NCBI GenBank assembly: GCA_963839995.1
Contig: CAWIXH010000005.1
Span: forward strand, 1 to 64,000
From: CAWIUB01 sp963839995
GTDB lineage: Bacteria; Actinomycetota; Actinomycetes; Mycobacteriales; Jatrophihabitantaceae
DNA: 64,000 bases
Reading direction: 5' to 3'
Shown here: piece by piece, positions 53,624 through 61,366 of the stretch
Numbering within the stretch: the first letter of the stretch is position 1
Layout of the letters: each line of letters begins with the position of its first letter
Program-made: the position numbers and the translations under genes
Notes under the pieces: model-generated
What the model saw: only the letters and a program-made list of their open reading frames with translations
Database searches by the model: none
What the model was told of the DNA's origin: nothing

Positions 53624-53764
53624 ACCGCCTTCTCCACCGGTGGACGGCTGAACATCGGCGTGGTTGGCTGCCGCGACCGGCTGCCGCACCTGCAGCGAAT
53701 CGCCGGCTACCTGGCCGATGCCTTGGATGAGTTGGAGCGCGATCTCCGCTCTGCCGCCCGGTAG
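53624..53764 (+). pseudogene. WS/DGAT acyltransferase, 3' part
   Basis: Continues the interrupted acyltransferase: after the duplicated TTAATATC it reads TAFSTGGRLNIGVVGCRDRL and PHLQRIAGYLADALDELERD, the normal WS/DGAT C-terminus, and stops at 53764. Together with 47062-48340 it gives one family-length protein. It overlaps the 3' end of the convergent TetR gene by 58 bases. Confidence 0.88.
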
Positions 53765-54441
53765 CGGCGCAACGCAGCTTCGTGAGAGGCCTGGGCACGT
53801 TCCCGGTCGTCGCCCAGCCCAACGCAGAAGATCACCCCCATCGACAGCATCACCTGTCGCACCGGGTCTTTGAATCCCACGAAGTGCTCGGCAAGTTCGA
53901 GCGTGACGAAGCCGTGCATCGAGCTCCACAGCGCCGCGGCCACCGCGTCCGGCCGGGCCGGCGCGACCCTGCCCGACTCGACGAGCCGCTCGCACGCATC
54001 GAGAAGATGCGCATAAGCCGACTGGAACGCCGACGAGCGCCCACTCAGTCGCACCCCCGAAACGGGCCGGTAGGTGGCGCGGGTGGAGAGCCCGAACATC
54101 AGGTCGTATAGGTGCGGGTTCGCGCGCGCTATCCGCCGGGTCGTCAACGCCATCGCGAACAGGTCCGCGACCGGATCGTCTGTCACCGGAGCTTGCGCGA
54201 ACGCTCGCTCGAGTTCCTTGTATCCCTGGTCGACGGCGGCGTCGATCAGCTCGGGGATGCCACCGAAGTGGCTGTAGACCACCATCGTCGAGAGCCCGGC
54301 CGCAGCCGCCACGGTGCGCGCCTTGATGGCCGCGGGTCCCTGCTCGGCGAGCAGCGTGAGGGCGGCTTGGACGAGCCGATCCGGGGTGGTGTCGACGGTC
54401 GTCGCGGTCACCGCATCGCGCGTGTCTTCGTCTGGGTCCAC
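53707..54441 (-). CDS. TetR family transcriptional regulator
   Basis: 244-residue regulator. The HTH is in RLVQAALTLLAEQGPAAIKA and VAAAAGLSTMVVYSHFGGIP; the TetR_C_33-like ligand domain (DPVADLFAMALTTRRIARAN, LWSSMHGFVTLELAEHFVGF) follows. It is divergent from the crotonase gene, with two ATAAC-N3-GTTA(T/C) palindromes between them. A further site precedes the SDR at 46184. It may therefore control both catabolic units. The family often regulates fatty acid or ketone metabolism. Confidence 0.88.
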   Translation of the reverse strand: MDPDEDTRDAVTATTVDTTPDRLVQAALTLLAEQGPAAIKARTVAAAAGLSTMVVYSHFGGIPELIDAAVDQGYKELERAFAQAPVTDDPVADLFAMALTTRRIARANPHLYDLMFGLSTRATYRPVSGVRLSGRSSAFQSAYAHLLDACERLVESGRVAPARPDAVAAALWSSMHGFVTLELAEHFVGFKDPVRQVMLSMGVIFCVGLGDDRERAQASHEAALRRYRAAERRSRSNSSKASAR

Positions 54442-54480
54442 GTGTGCTCTCGTTCATCGTCGGATGCTTGCCCTAGTGGC

Positions 54481-54515
54481 ATAACTTCGTTACAGTACGA
54501 CGATAACCTCGTTAT
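54481..54515. promoter_or_regulatory. Tandem TetR-type operators
   Basis: Two palindromes, ATAACTTCGTTAC (54481-54493, one mismatch) and ATAACCTCGTTAT (54503-54515, perfect), have centres 22 bp apart, about two helical turns. They lie between the divergent TetR and crotonase starts. The same motif at 46162-46174 defines a small regulon. Confidence 0.65.
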
Positions 54516-54541
54516 CGCAGCGTTCGATGAAAGGACACGCC

Positions 54542-55522
54542 ATGACCCAGCAACTCGTCGGTCATCTCGAGATCGAGGACCGCGGCGCCGTCCTGATCGC
54601 GCGCGTGGACGGCGGCCCGCACGGCCTGTTCGGACGCGACATCGCCGACCAGCTCGAGGAGTTGGTGAACCGCGCCGACCGCGACCCCGACGTCCGCGCG
54701 GTCGTCCTGACCGGTGCGCATCCCGAACGATTCGTCAGCCACGCTGAAGTCCGCTGGTTGCAGGAAGGCGGCGCGGCGGTCCCGCCGCTCGGCCCGCGCG
54801 GCACTTCCGTGCTCGCGCGCACGGCCAAAGGTGTGAACCGAGCCCGCGCGCTGGAGCCGGTAGTACGCCGGACGCCGATGTGGCCCGCAGTCCAGCTCGA
54901 ACGCGTGCACCAGACCTTTCTGCGCATGAACCGCACCGGCACGATCTTCATCGCCGCCCTCAACGGTTCCGCACTCGGGCTCGGCGCCGAGTTCGCCTGG
55001 GCCTGCGACCTGCGCGTCATGGCCGACGGCGACTTCTTCATCGGCCAGCCAGAGGTACTGCTCGGCATTATGCCCGGCGGTGGCGGCACCCAGCGGCTGA
55101 CCCGTCTGATCGGCACGCACCAGTCGTTGGTGGCGATCCTCGACGGCAAGCCGTTCACGCCCGCCCAGGCGCTGGCCAACGGTGCTGTGGACGATGTCGT
55201 CCCGCAGGACAAGGTGGTCGCGCGGGCGACCGAGCTCGCCGAATACCTCGGCTCGCGGTCGAAGGGATCGGTCGCCGCGATCAAGCGCGCGGTGTACTTC
55301 GGCGGCTCGATGCCGCTGACGGACGGCCTGCACGTCGAGCGGGTCGAGTTCCTCACCCGGGTCCTGTCGACGGATGGCCAGCAGCAGATGCTCGACTACA
55401 TGGCCTCGACCGAGGCGACCGGCGAGCTGCCCCTCTACGACCCGGACACCTACGCCGAGGCGCTCGATTCAGGACACGTTCCTGCGACCCGCGCGGCGAA
55501 GCTCGTAAGGAGCCGGCGATGA
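54542..55522 (+). CDS. Enoyl-CoA hydratase/isomerase family protein
   Basis: 326-residue crotonase-fold protein. The oxyanion regions are VLTGAHPERFVSHAEVRWLQ (first) and AALNGSALGLGAEFAWACDL (second); PEVLLGIMPGGGGTQRLTRL is typical. A Glu at the usual catalytic site is suggested by GQPEVLLGI. It is larger than ordinary enoyl-CoA hydratases because of an insertion near residues 75-120. ATG 54542 (MTQQLVGH). It is co-translated with the next hydrolase (ATGA overlap). Confidence 0.9.
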   Translation: MTQQLVGHLEIEDRGAVLIARVDGGPHGLFGRDIADQLEELVNRADRDPDVRAVVLTGAHPERFVSHAEVRWLQEGGAAVPPLGPRGTSVLARTAKGVNRARALEPVVRRTPMWPAVQLERVHQTFLRMNRTGTIFIAALNGSALGLGAEFAWACDLRVMADGDFFIGQPEVLLGIMPGGGGTQRLTRLIGTHQSLVAILDGKPFTPAQALANGAVDDVVPQDKVVARATELAEYLGSRSKGSVAAIKRAVYFGGSMPLTDGLHVERVEFLTRVLSTDGQQQMLDYMASTEATGELPLYDPDTYAEALDSGHVPATRAAKLVRSRR

Positions 55523-56459
55523 GTACCTTCACTCGGCAGGACGTCACCTTCCGGTCAGGCGACAGCAACTGCGCCGCCTGGCTGTATCTGCCGACCGGTG
55601 TCATCTCCCCGCCCGTGGTCGTGCTCGGCCACGGCCTGGGCGCTACCCGCGAGATGCGCTTGGACGCCTTCGCCGAACGTTTCGCGCAGGCCGGCATCGC
55701 CGCGCTGGCATTCACCTACCGGCACTTCGGTGACAGCGGAGGCGAACCCCGCCAGCTATTGTCGATCAAGCGTCAGCTCGCAGACTGGGACGCCGCCGTC
55801 GGCTACGTCCGAAACCATCCTGAGGTGGACGGCGCGCGGGTCGCGGTCTGGGGAAGCTCCTTCGGCGGCGGGCACGCGATCACGGTCGCGTCTCGCCACC
55901 CGGAACTGCGCGCTGCCGTGGCCCAATGCCCGTTCACCGACGGGTTCGCCTCCGCGATCGCACTCGGGCCGCGCGCGTCCCTTAGGTCGCTGCCTGTACT
56001 GACCCGCGACTTGGTGGCCGCGGCGCGCCGTGCTGAGCCGGTGACGATCCCGCTCGCCGCGGCACCCGGTTCGCTCGCGCTGATGAACGCACCGGATGCC
56101 ACTGCCCGGCTATCAAGCGCTCCTGCCTGCGGAACTGCCGTTCCGCAACGAGGTCGCGGCGCGGGTGATCCCGACGATCGCCACGTACCGGCCCGGACGC
56201 GCCGCCAAGAAAGTCGCCGTCCCGATCCTGTTCTGCGTCAGCAGCCAGGACACCGTCACTCCCCCGGCCCAGACGATCAAGTACGCGCGCACCGCTCCCC
56301 GCGGGCAGATCAAGACCTACGACGCCGGCCATTTCGACTTCTACCTCGGCGCGCCGTTCGAGGCGACTGGTCCGCGACCAGATCGAGTTCCTCACCCGGC
56401 ATCTCCAGCCATCGCCTTCGCGATCGACGCCGGAACGAGCGCGGGTGCGCAAGCCGTGA
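55519..56459 (+). pseudogene. Alpha/beta hydrolase (dienelactone-hydrolase-like), frameshifted
   Basis: The first two thirds are intact: VVVLGHGLGATREMRLDAFA, AFTYRHFGDSGGEPRQL and the nucleophile elbow VWGSSFGGGHAI. After NAPDA the frame changes (near 56100); PGYQALLPAELPFRNEVAAR and ILFCVSSQDTVTPP (acid) continue. A second change near 56365 leads to VRDQIEFLTRHLQPSPSRST and a stop at 56457. The catalytic His is in YDAGHFDFYLG. Two lesions suggest it is inactive. It starts at ATG 55519, overlapping the crotonase stop. Confidence 0.82.
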
Positions 56460-56760
56460 ACTTCGCCTCGCTACCCGACCGCCGCGCCGAGCTCGACCCG
56501 ACCGTGGCCCGCCGTCTCGGACTCGCGGCACTCGCTCACCAATGCCGAGTTGCTGCAGCGAATCCGCGCGGCAGCGCGTCACCTGCAGGAGTTCGGCATC
56601 CAAGCGGGCGACGTCGTCGCGCTCAAGCTGACCAACCGGCTCGAGTTCGTCGTGCTGCTCTTTGCCGTGTGGCGACTCGGCGCCACCGTCACGCCGATCA
56701 ACCCGAGCATGACCGAGCTCGAGGTCGGGCGGCAGCTCGACGACTCCGGCGCACGTCATA
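56456..56760 (+). pseudogene. AMP-dependent acyl-CoA ligase, N-terminal fragment
   Basis: Begins VNFASLPDRRAELDPT, changes frame near 56510, then reads SDSRHSLTNAELLQRIRAAA, RHLQEFGIQAGDVVALKLTN and FAVWRLGATVTPINPSMTEL, the start of the ANL superfamily (fatty-acyl-CoA ligases). It breaks off at about residue 100, before the P-loop and all catalytic motifs. GTG 56456 overlaps the hydrolase stop by 4 bp, so it was once part of the crotonase operon. Confidence 0.8.
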
Positions 56761-56823
56761 ACCCTCGACTAACGATCGCTACCGACTCCGAACCGGATGC
56801 TCACAATCCAAAGGATCATTTCG

Positions 56824-57390
56824 ATGACGTCCCTGCACGACCCACTCACGCTGCCCAACGGCCACGTGCTGTCCAACCGCATCATGAAATCCGCACTGAG
56901 CGAAGGACTCGGCAATAGGCACAACGCCCCTGACGAGCGCCTAGTGACGCTCTACAGGACCTGGAGCCAGGGCGGGTACGGCCTGCTGATCACCGGAAAC
57001 GTCATGATTGATCGCACCCAGCTGGGTGAGCCGGGCAATGTTGTCATCGAAGACGAGCGCGACCTGGACGCGCTGACCCGTTGGACCAAGACGACGCATG
57101 ACGCCGGCGTCCGGATCTGGGCGCAGCTGAACCATCCAGGACGCCAGACGAACCTGCTCGCCCTCAGGCACACCCCGGTCGCGCCGAGCCCGATCGCGCT
57201 CAAGCTGCCCGGCGCAGCAATACCGCGCGAGCTGACCTCGCACGAGATCGAGGACATCATCGAGCGCTTCGCAACTGCTGCAGCCGTGTGTGAGACAGCT
57301 GGGTTCGACGGTGTGCAGGTGCACGGCGCACACGGCTACCTGGTCTCGCAATTCCTCTCGCCGTTGTCGAACCAGCGTCGCGTCCGATGA
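56824..57390 (+). pseudogene. NADH:flavin oxidoreductase (Old Yellow Enzyme), 3' truncated
   Basis: The first half of an OYE-family TIM barrel: LTLPNGHVLSNRIMKSALSE, GGYGLLITGNVMIDRTQLG, IWAQLNHPGRQTNLLALRHT and the substrate-binding VQVHGAHGYLVSQFLSPLSN. It stops at about 57375 after SNQR, where the family continues for another 150 or more residues with FMN-phosphate-binding loops. The truncated product cannot hold FMN properly. ATG 56824 is the likely start. Confidence 0.82.
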
Positions 57391-57523
57391 CGTGCCGCGC
57401 GATGACCCATTGCAAGACCTCGTTGGCTCCTTCGAAGATCTCGAGGATCTTGGCGTCACGGCAAAACTCCTCGAGGCGGAACGTCTCTCCGGTGGCGGCG
57501 ACCTGGCGGGCGACAGATTGTCG
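57377..57523 (-). pseudogene. Acyl-CoA dehydrogenase, C-terminal fragment
   Basis: A 49-codon piece on the minus strand: SVARQVAATGETFRLEEFCR then DAKILEIFEGANEVLQWVIA and RHVIGRD. The RDAKxLxIxEGxNEV signature is the C-terminal helical domain of acyl-CoA dehydrogenases. All upstream parts are missing. It abuts the truncated OYE gene on one side and the toxin gene on the other. Confidence 0.78.
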
Positions 57524-57531
57524 AGGCCTGG

Positions 57532-57936
57532 TCAGACGGTGTGGACGATCAGCCCGTCGATGCCTTCGAAGTCGTCCGGATTGCGGGTGAAGACGGGCAG
57601 GTCGTGGGCGACTGCGGTTGCCGCGATCAGCGCGTCGTAGGCGCGTGCCTGAGTTTTGCGCCCGGATCGGCGAAGCGAGGCGGCGACGCGGCCGAACGTG
57701 CGCGCGCAGGAAGCATCGAACGGGATCGGGTCGAAGTCCGCCTCCGCCTGCTGTAGGTGGGCCTGCCGCGCAGCGCGCTGCCGGGCATTCGTTGCCACCA
57801 GCGCGCCGACCGAGAGTTCGGCGAGAGTGATCGCGCTGATCAGGCACTCCTCGGGCAGGACAGCTACATCGATGTCGGCGAGGTCGATCACCGCCGAGGT
57901 GTCCAACACCCCGCGACCGATAACTTGCTCGGTCAC
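57532..57936 (-). CDS. VapC-type PIN-domain toxin
   Basis: 134-residue PIN-domain ribonuclease. Metal-binding acids are in GVLDTSAVIDLADIDV (Asp), ITLAELSVGALV (Glu), KTQARAYDALIAATAVAHDL (Asp) and FTRNPDDFEGIDGL (Asp). It is the toxin of a type II pair; the start overlaps the antitoxin stop by 4 bp. It differs from the VapC at 24242 and may help keep the island in the chromosome. Confidence 0.9.
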   Translation of the reverse strand: MTEQVIGRGVLDTSAVIDLADIDVAVLPEECLISAITLAELSVGALVATNARQRAARQAHLQQAEADFDPIPFDASCARTFGRVAASLRRSGRKTQARAYDALIAATAVAHDLPVFTRNPDDFEGIDGLIVHTV

Positions 57937-58169
57937 AGACCGGGGTCCAGGATCTGCTCAAGATCGGCACGGAGCCGATCGAAATCGAGTTTCGGAAGGG
58001 TACGGCGGGCCGCGATCAACTCGGCAGTGGTCCGCGCCCTGCGACGCAACGGCACGATCTCGGCGACTTCGGCTCCATCACGGGTGACGACCAGGGACTC
58101 GCCGCGGGCGACTCGGTCGAGCACTTCGCCGCCGTGGTTGCGCAGTTCCCGCACCGAAACCGTTCCCAT
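57933..58169 (-). CDS. Phd/YefM-type antitoxin
   Basis: 78-residue antitoxin: MGTVSVRELRNHGGEVLDRV, ARGESLVVTRDGAEVAEIVP (the Phd/YefM DNA-binding fold) and an acidic C-terminus (DFDRLRADLEQILDPGL). It neutralises the PIN toxin just downstream and probably represses the operon. It is the last gene before the right island end. Confidence 0.88.
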   Translation of the reverse strand: MGTVSVRELRNHGGEVLDRVARGESLVVTRDGAEVAEIVPLRRRARTTAELIAARRTLPKLDFDRLRADLEQILDPGL

Positions 58170-58686
58170 GACCCAATCGTATCACCGGTGAGACAGCAGG
58201 CCGATTTGCTGGACGCCCTCGATGTGCGGCGCCGCGCCCCTGGGCCGGTGTTAGCGCTCCTTACCGACGGCCCGCTTCCGGCTCGCGCGCCCGGCTGGCT
58301 GTATTGGTTTTGCTGCTGTTTACGGTTGGGCGATAAACCCGAAGCAACGCCGTCGGCAACGTGACCGCGGTGCCTGCCGGCGACCCCAGCCGCATCGCCC
58401 GGAGCAGGCCCACCCCGCAGTGGCGGCTGGTAACCGCACACGCGACGAGTCGCACGGGCGCTGCACCGACTGTATTCGAACGTAAAATGCGTTCTGCACA
58501 CACGCGAGCGAAGCGTGCGTGTTTACAGCTGGAGCCCCCGTATTTGGCAGGTTCCGGGCAACATCGGCCTCCGTGGTAGCCACTCCAGGGGGCTGCGGTA
58601 GCCACCGGTGGCTACATCAGAGGCATCTTGACCAAAGCTTAGGTTTCTCGACGCATGCCCAAAACCCTTATGAAATAGGGGTTCCG
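58170..58686. other. Non-coding right end of the island
   Basis: I see no gene with known domains. Three copies of GTAGCCAC occur near the tRNA: 58576-58583 and an 18-bp perfect palindrome GTAGCCACCGGTGGCTAC (58598-58615). They match sites at the left end and look like arm-type sites for the lost integrase. Integrase genes usually lie here; none is present. Confidence 0.5.
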
Positions 58687-58742
58687 TGGCGGTGGCGGTG
58701 GGATTTGAACCCACGGAGGCTTGCACCTCACACGCTTTCGAG
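58687..58742 (-). repeat. Right attachment site within tRNA-Ser(CGA)
   Basis: 56 bases identical to 39022-39077. It is the 3' two-thirds of the functional tRNA gene, from the anticodon loop to the CCA end, so integration kept the tRNA intact. Confidence 0.9.
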
Positions 58743-58774
58743 GCGTGCTCCTTAGGCCGCTCGGACACGCCACC
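58687..58774 (-). tRNA. tRNA-Ser (CGA)
   Basis: 88-base class II tRNA on the minus strand. The acceptor stem is GGTGGCG/CGCCACC, the anticodon CGA lies in the loop CTCGAAA, and it has a long variable arm and T loop TTCAAAT. CCA is encoded. It reads UCG codons. The site is the target of the genomic island. Confidence 0.97.
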
Positions 58775-58794
58775 GTCGACGAGGGTACCGGGAG

Positions 58795-59247
58795 CTAGCG
58801 CCGCTGGGCGAAGAAGTCGGCGAGGAGCACCCCACATGACTGCTCGAGAACGCTGGCGACAACCTCCGGGCGGTGGTTCAGCCGCCGGTCCCGGACGACG
58901 TCCAGGAGCGAGCCGACGGCGCCCGCCTTCGGGTCCCGCGCACCGAAAACCAGCCGATCGACCCTGGACAGGACGATCGCCCCGGCGCACATCGTGCACG
59001 GTTCGAGTGTGACGACCAGGGTGCAGCCGACGAGTTGCCACGAGTCCAGTGCCGCGCCGGCCCGGCGGAGCGCGACGAGCTCGGCGTGGGCGGTGGGATC
59101 ATTCGTGCGCTCGCGCTCGTTGTGCGCGGACGCGATCACCACGCCAGTTGGGTCGAGGACGACCGCGCCGATCGGCACATCGCCGGACAAGACAGCCTCG
59201 CGGGCGACCGCGAGCGCTGCCCTCATCGCCGGCTCCCACACACTCAC
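58795..59247 (-). CDS. tadA: tRNA-specific adenosine deaminase
   Basis: 150-residue deaminase that converts A34 of tRNA-Arg(ACG) to inosine. Zinc ligands and the catalytic Glu are in NDPTAHAELVALRRA (HAE) and TLEPCTMCAGAIVLSRVDR (PCxxC). It also has the RLVFGARDPKAGAVGSL segment. The GTG start 59247 has GGAGG 6 bases upstream. Two TadA-associated-type proteins follow upstream in the same direction, forming one block. Confidence 0.93.
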   Translation of the reverse strand: MSVWEPAMRAALAVAREAVLSGDVPIGAVVLDPTGVVIASAHNERERTNDPTAHAELVALRRAGAALDSWQLVGCTLVVTLEPCTMCAGAIVLSRVDRLVFGARDPKAGAVGSLLDVVRDRRLNHRPEVVASVLEQSCGVLLADFFAQRR

Positions 59248-59303
59248 GCCGGCCTCCACCTGCCCTGCACCCCGCGATGATCTTGGATCATCAGCGCAGA
59301 GGC

Positions 59304-59783
59304 TCACACCCGGACGGCTTCGAACGCCTCCGCGCAGCCCGCGCGTTCGCACACCGCGACGATAAGGTCGACCGGCAGCGTCCCCTCCTGGGCGCACAAC
59401 GCCAGCAGTTCCGCGTCGGACGTCCCCAGGTCGGCGACCACCGTCGGATCGCCGAACGGCGCGCTCTCGTAAGCGGGAGGTGCATCGTCATCGTCCAGGA
59501 CGTCGCCACCGATCGGTTCGAGCTCGTCGGCCACGAGCGCGGCCAGCTGATACGCGACTGCGGCGTGCCCGTCGGAGATGAAGAACCGCGCCTCGTCCTC
59601 GCCGTCGACTCGCGCTAGCACGGCGTACTCGTCGTCTTCTTCCACGACGACGAGCCTGATGTCCGCGGGGACGTCGCGGGCCGCATCGGTGATGTCGTCG
59701 ATAGTCTCGCAGCTGTCCAGATCCAACTCGGACGCGCGCCAGCGGCTGCCCCGACGGGTCAGTACGGCAGCGAACGCGGACAC
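59304..59783 (-). CDS. tRNA adenosine deaminase-associated protein
   Basis: 159-residue acidic protein of the actinobacterial family found next to tadA. Segments are SAFAAVLTRRGSRWRASELD, DVPADIRLVVVEEDDEYAVL, ARFFISDGHAAVAYQLAALV and GDPTVVADLGTSDAELLALC. Its function is unknown, but linkage with tadA is conserved. GTG 59783 is chosen. It is a paralogue of the next gene upstream. Confidence 0.85.
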   Translation of the reverse strand: MSAFAAVLTRRGSRWRASELDLDSCETIDDITDAARDVPADIRLVVVEEDDEYAVLARVDGEDEARFFISDGHAAVAYQLAALVADELEPIGGDVLDDDDAPPAYESAPFGDPTVVADLGTSDAELLALCAQEGTLPVDLIVAVCERAGCAEAFEAVRV

Positions 59784-59796
59784 GACGACCGACCCA

Positions 59797-60276
59797 TCAG
59801 ACCTGTGCTGACTCGGTTGCGCGGGCGTACGGCTCGGCAAGACCGATGCGCTCGATGATTGTTTCGAGCATCTCGTCGGGATAGGCATCCAGGTCGTCGA
59901 GGATGCCTTCCATCTCCTCCTCGGACAGGTTGAGGTCGGTGAACAGGTCAAGGTCGCCGATCGGCCAGACCTCGTCGAGCTCGTCGTCGTCGGGGGGATC
60001 CTCGCCGAGCCGGTCGAGTACCTGCCGGGCCAGCGGGTATTCGACCGCGGCGGTCAGGTCGCTGAGCATCAGCGAGATCCGCGCACCGTCCAGCCGCGCG
60101 ATCAGGAAGAACTCCTCGTCTACGCTGGCGACCACGAACGGCCCGCCCTCGGGCGGCTGCGACCGCAGTGCCGACAGCAGCACGCCCAGATCACCAAGCA
60201 CGGCGGGCGGCAGCGGCTCGCACCGCCATTGCCCCGAGTCGCGAAAGGCCGCGATCGCGTAGCCGCCTTGCGCCAT
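59797..60276 (-). CDS. tRNA adenosine deaminase-associated protein paralogue
   Basis: 159-residue acidic protein of the same fold and length as its downstream neighbour: GYAIAAFRDSGQWRCEPLPP, GPFVVASVDEEFFLIARLDG, RISLMLSDLTAAVEYPLARQ, then an acidic linker and LNLSEEEMEGILDDLDAYPD. Tandem duplication of this family is likely. Thirteen bases separate the two genes. It is divergent from tyrA. Confidence 0.82.
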   Translation of the reverse strand: MAQGGYAIAAFRDSGQWRCEPLPPAVLGDLGVLLSALRSQPPEGGPFVVASVDEEFFLIARLDGARISLMLSDLTAAVEYPLARQVLDRLGEDPPDDDELDEVWPIGDLDLFTDLNLSEEEMEGILDDLDAYPDEMLETIIERIGLAEPYARATESAQV

Positions 60277-60400
60277 CCCGTGTCACCACCCGGTGGATTA
60301 CCTGCTGAGTGCGTCGATCCTGACACGTTCACAGTGCCGCCTCTAGTGCCGGACGGCAACAGCGATACCGTGCGCCGGTGCGCATCGGCTCGGGGGGGTC

Positions 60401-61366
60401 ATGACCGCCGCGTTCGGCCGCGTCGCCGTCCTCGGGCTCGGCCTGATCGGTGGCTCGCTGTTGCACGCCATCCGGCAGGCGGGTCTGGACGTCGTCGGGT
60501 ACGACGTCGACCCGCAGACGGCTTCGGCCGCGAGCGGCTCGGGTTTCCCCGTCGCCGCCACCGATGCGGGCGCGGCGCACGGCGCGGACCTGGTCATTCT
60601 TGCCATGCCGCTGCCCCAGGTGCCCGACGCGTTGCGCTCGCTCGCGCCGCACCTGGCCCACGGGGCGATCCTCACTGACGTCGGCACGCTCAAGACGCCG
60701 GTGCTCGCCGCGGTTCGAGCGTTCGTGCCGGCCGCCCGCTTCGTCGGCGGGCACCCGCTGGCCGGGACGGAGAACACCGGCTGGGCGGCCGCCGACCCGC
60801 TGCTTTTCCGGGACGCCCCGTGGGCGCTGACCCTCGAGCCGGACACCGACCTGGACGCGTGGCTGGCCCTCGCCGAGCTGGCCTGCGACCTAGGCGCCAA
60901 GCCCGTTCCCGCCGTCGCCGCCGAACAGGACGAGGCGGTCGCGCGGGTGATCGGCCTGCCGCATGTGCTGGCCGAAGCACTCGCGCTGACCGGCCTGGTC
61001 GGCGGTCCGCTGGGGCTGAGCCTCGCCGCCGGCTCGTACATGACCGGATCGCGCGTTGCCCGGACGCGGCCGGACCTGGTGGCGACCTGGTGCGATGACA
61101 ACCCCGCTTTGGTCGACGCCCTCGACGACGTCATCGGCCAGCTGACGGCAACCCGGGACATGCTCGCCGCGCATGGGTCAATGATCGAGCTGGCCGTAGC
61201 CGGGCACGCGGCCCGGCTGGATTGGGAGCACCGGCAATTCGAGCCGGTCGAGCTCACCGCCGACCCGGGGACCCTACGGCTGCATGGCCGCAACGGCGGG
61301 TGGATCACCGCGGTATTGCGCGACGACGACGGTATCCGGCTGCTGGGCATGCGGCCGGCCGAATGA
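60401..61366 (+). CDS. tyrA: Prephenate dehydrogenase
   Basis: 321-residue NAD-dependent enzyme of tyrosine synthesis (prephenate to 4-hydroxyphenylpyruvate). The Rossmann motif is VAVLGLGLIGGSLLHAIRQ, then VILAMPLPQVPDAL and FVGGHPLAGTENTGWAAADP with the catalytic His. A helical dimerisation part follows. There is no ACT domain of note, but the C-terminal 50 residues (LRLHGRNGGWITAVLRDDDG) are additional. The start of the next gene overlaps its stop (ATGA). Confidence 0.92.
   Translation: MTAAFGRVAVLGLGLIGGSLLHAIRQAGLDVVGYDVDPQTASAASGSGFPVAATDAGAAHGADLVILAMPLPQVPDALRSLAPHLAHGAILTDVGTLKTPVLAAVRAFVPAARFVGGHPLAGTENTGWAAADPLLFRDAPWALTLEPDTDLDAWLALAELACDLGAKPVPAVAAEQDEAVARVIGLPHVLAEALALTGLVGGPLGLSLAAGSYMTGSRVARTRPDLVATWCDDNPALVDALDDVIGQLTATRDMLAAHGSMIELAVAGHAARLDWEHRQFEPVELTADPGTLRLHGRNGGWITAVLRDDDGIRLLGMRPAE

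Larger units (their letters stand above)
39022..58742. mobile_element. Genomic island integrated in tRNA-Ser(CGA)
   Basis: The region is bracketed by two identical 56-bp direct repeats (39022-39077 and 58687-58742). The right copy is the 3' part of the intact tRNA-Ser(CGA) gene, from the encoded CCA to the anticodon loop; the left copy is an orphan tRNA fragment. Short GTAGCCAC-type sites occur just inside both ends. Contents are catabolic genes, regulators, a toxin-antitoxin pair, IS elements and many broken genes. No tyrosine integrase gene is visible, so the island is probably no longer mobile on its own. Confidence 0.85.

Noticed and set aside
54481..54515. loxP-like recombination site
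   Set aside because: ATAACTTCGT resembles a loxP arm, but the second half does not match and the motif recurs as a 13-bp palindrome in promoters, which fits a TetR operator.
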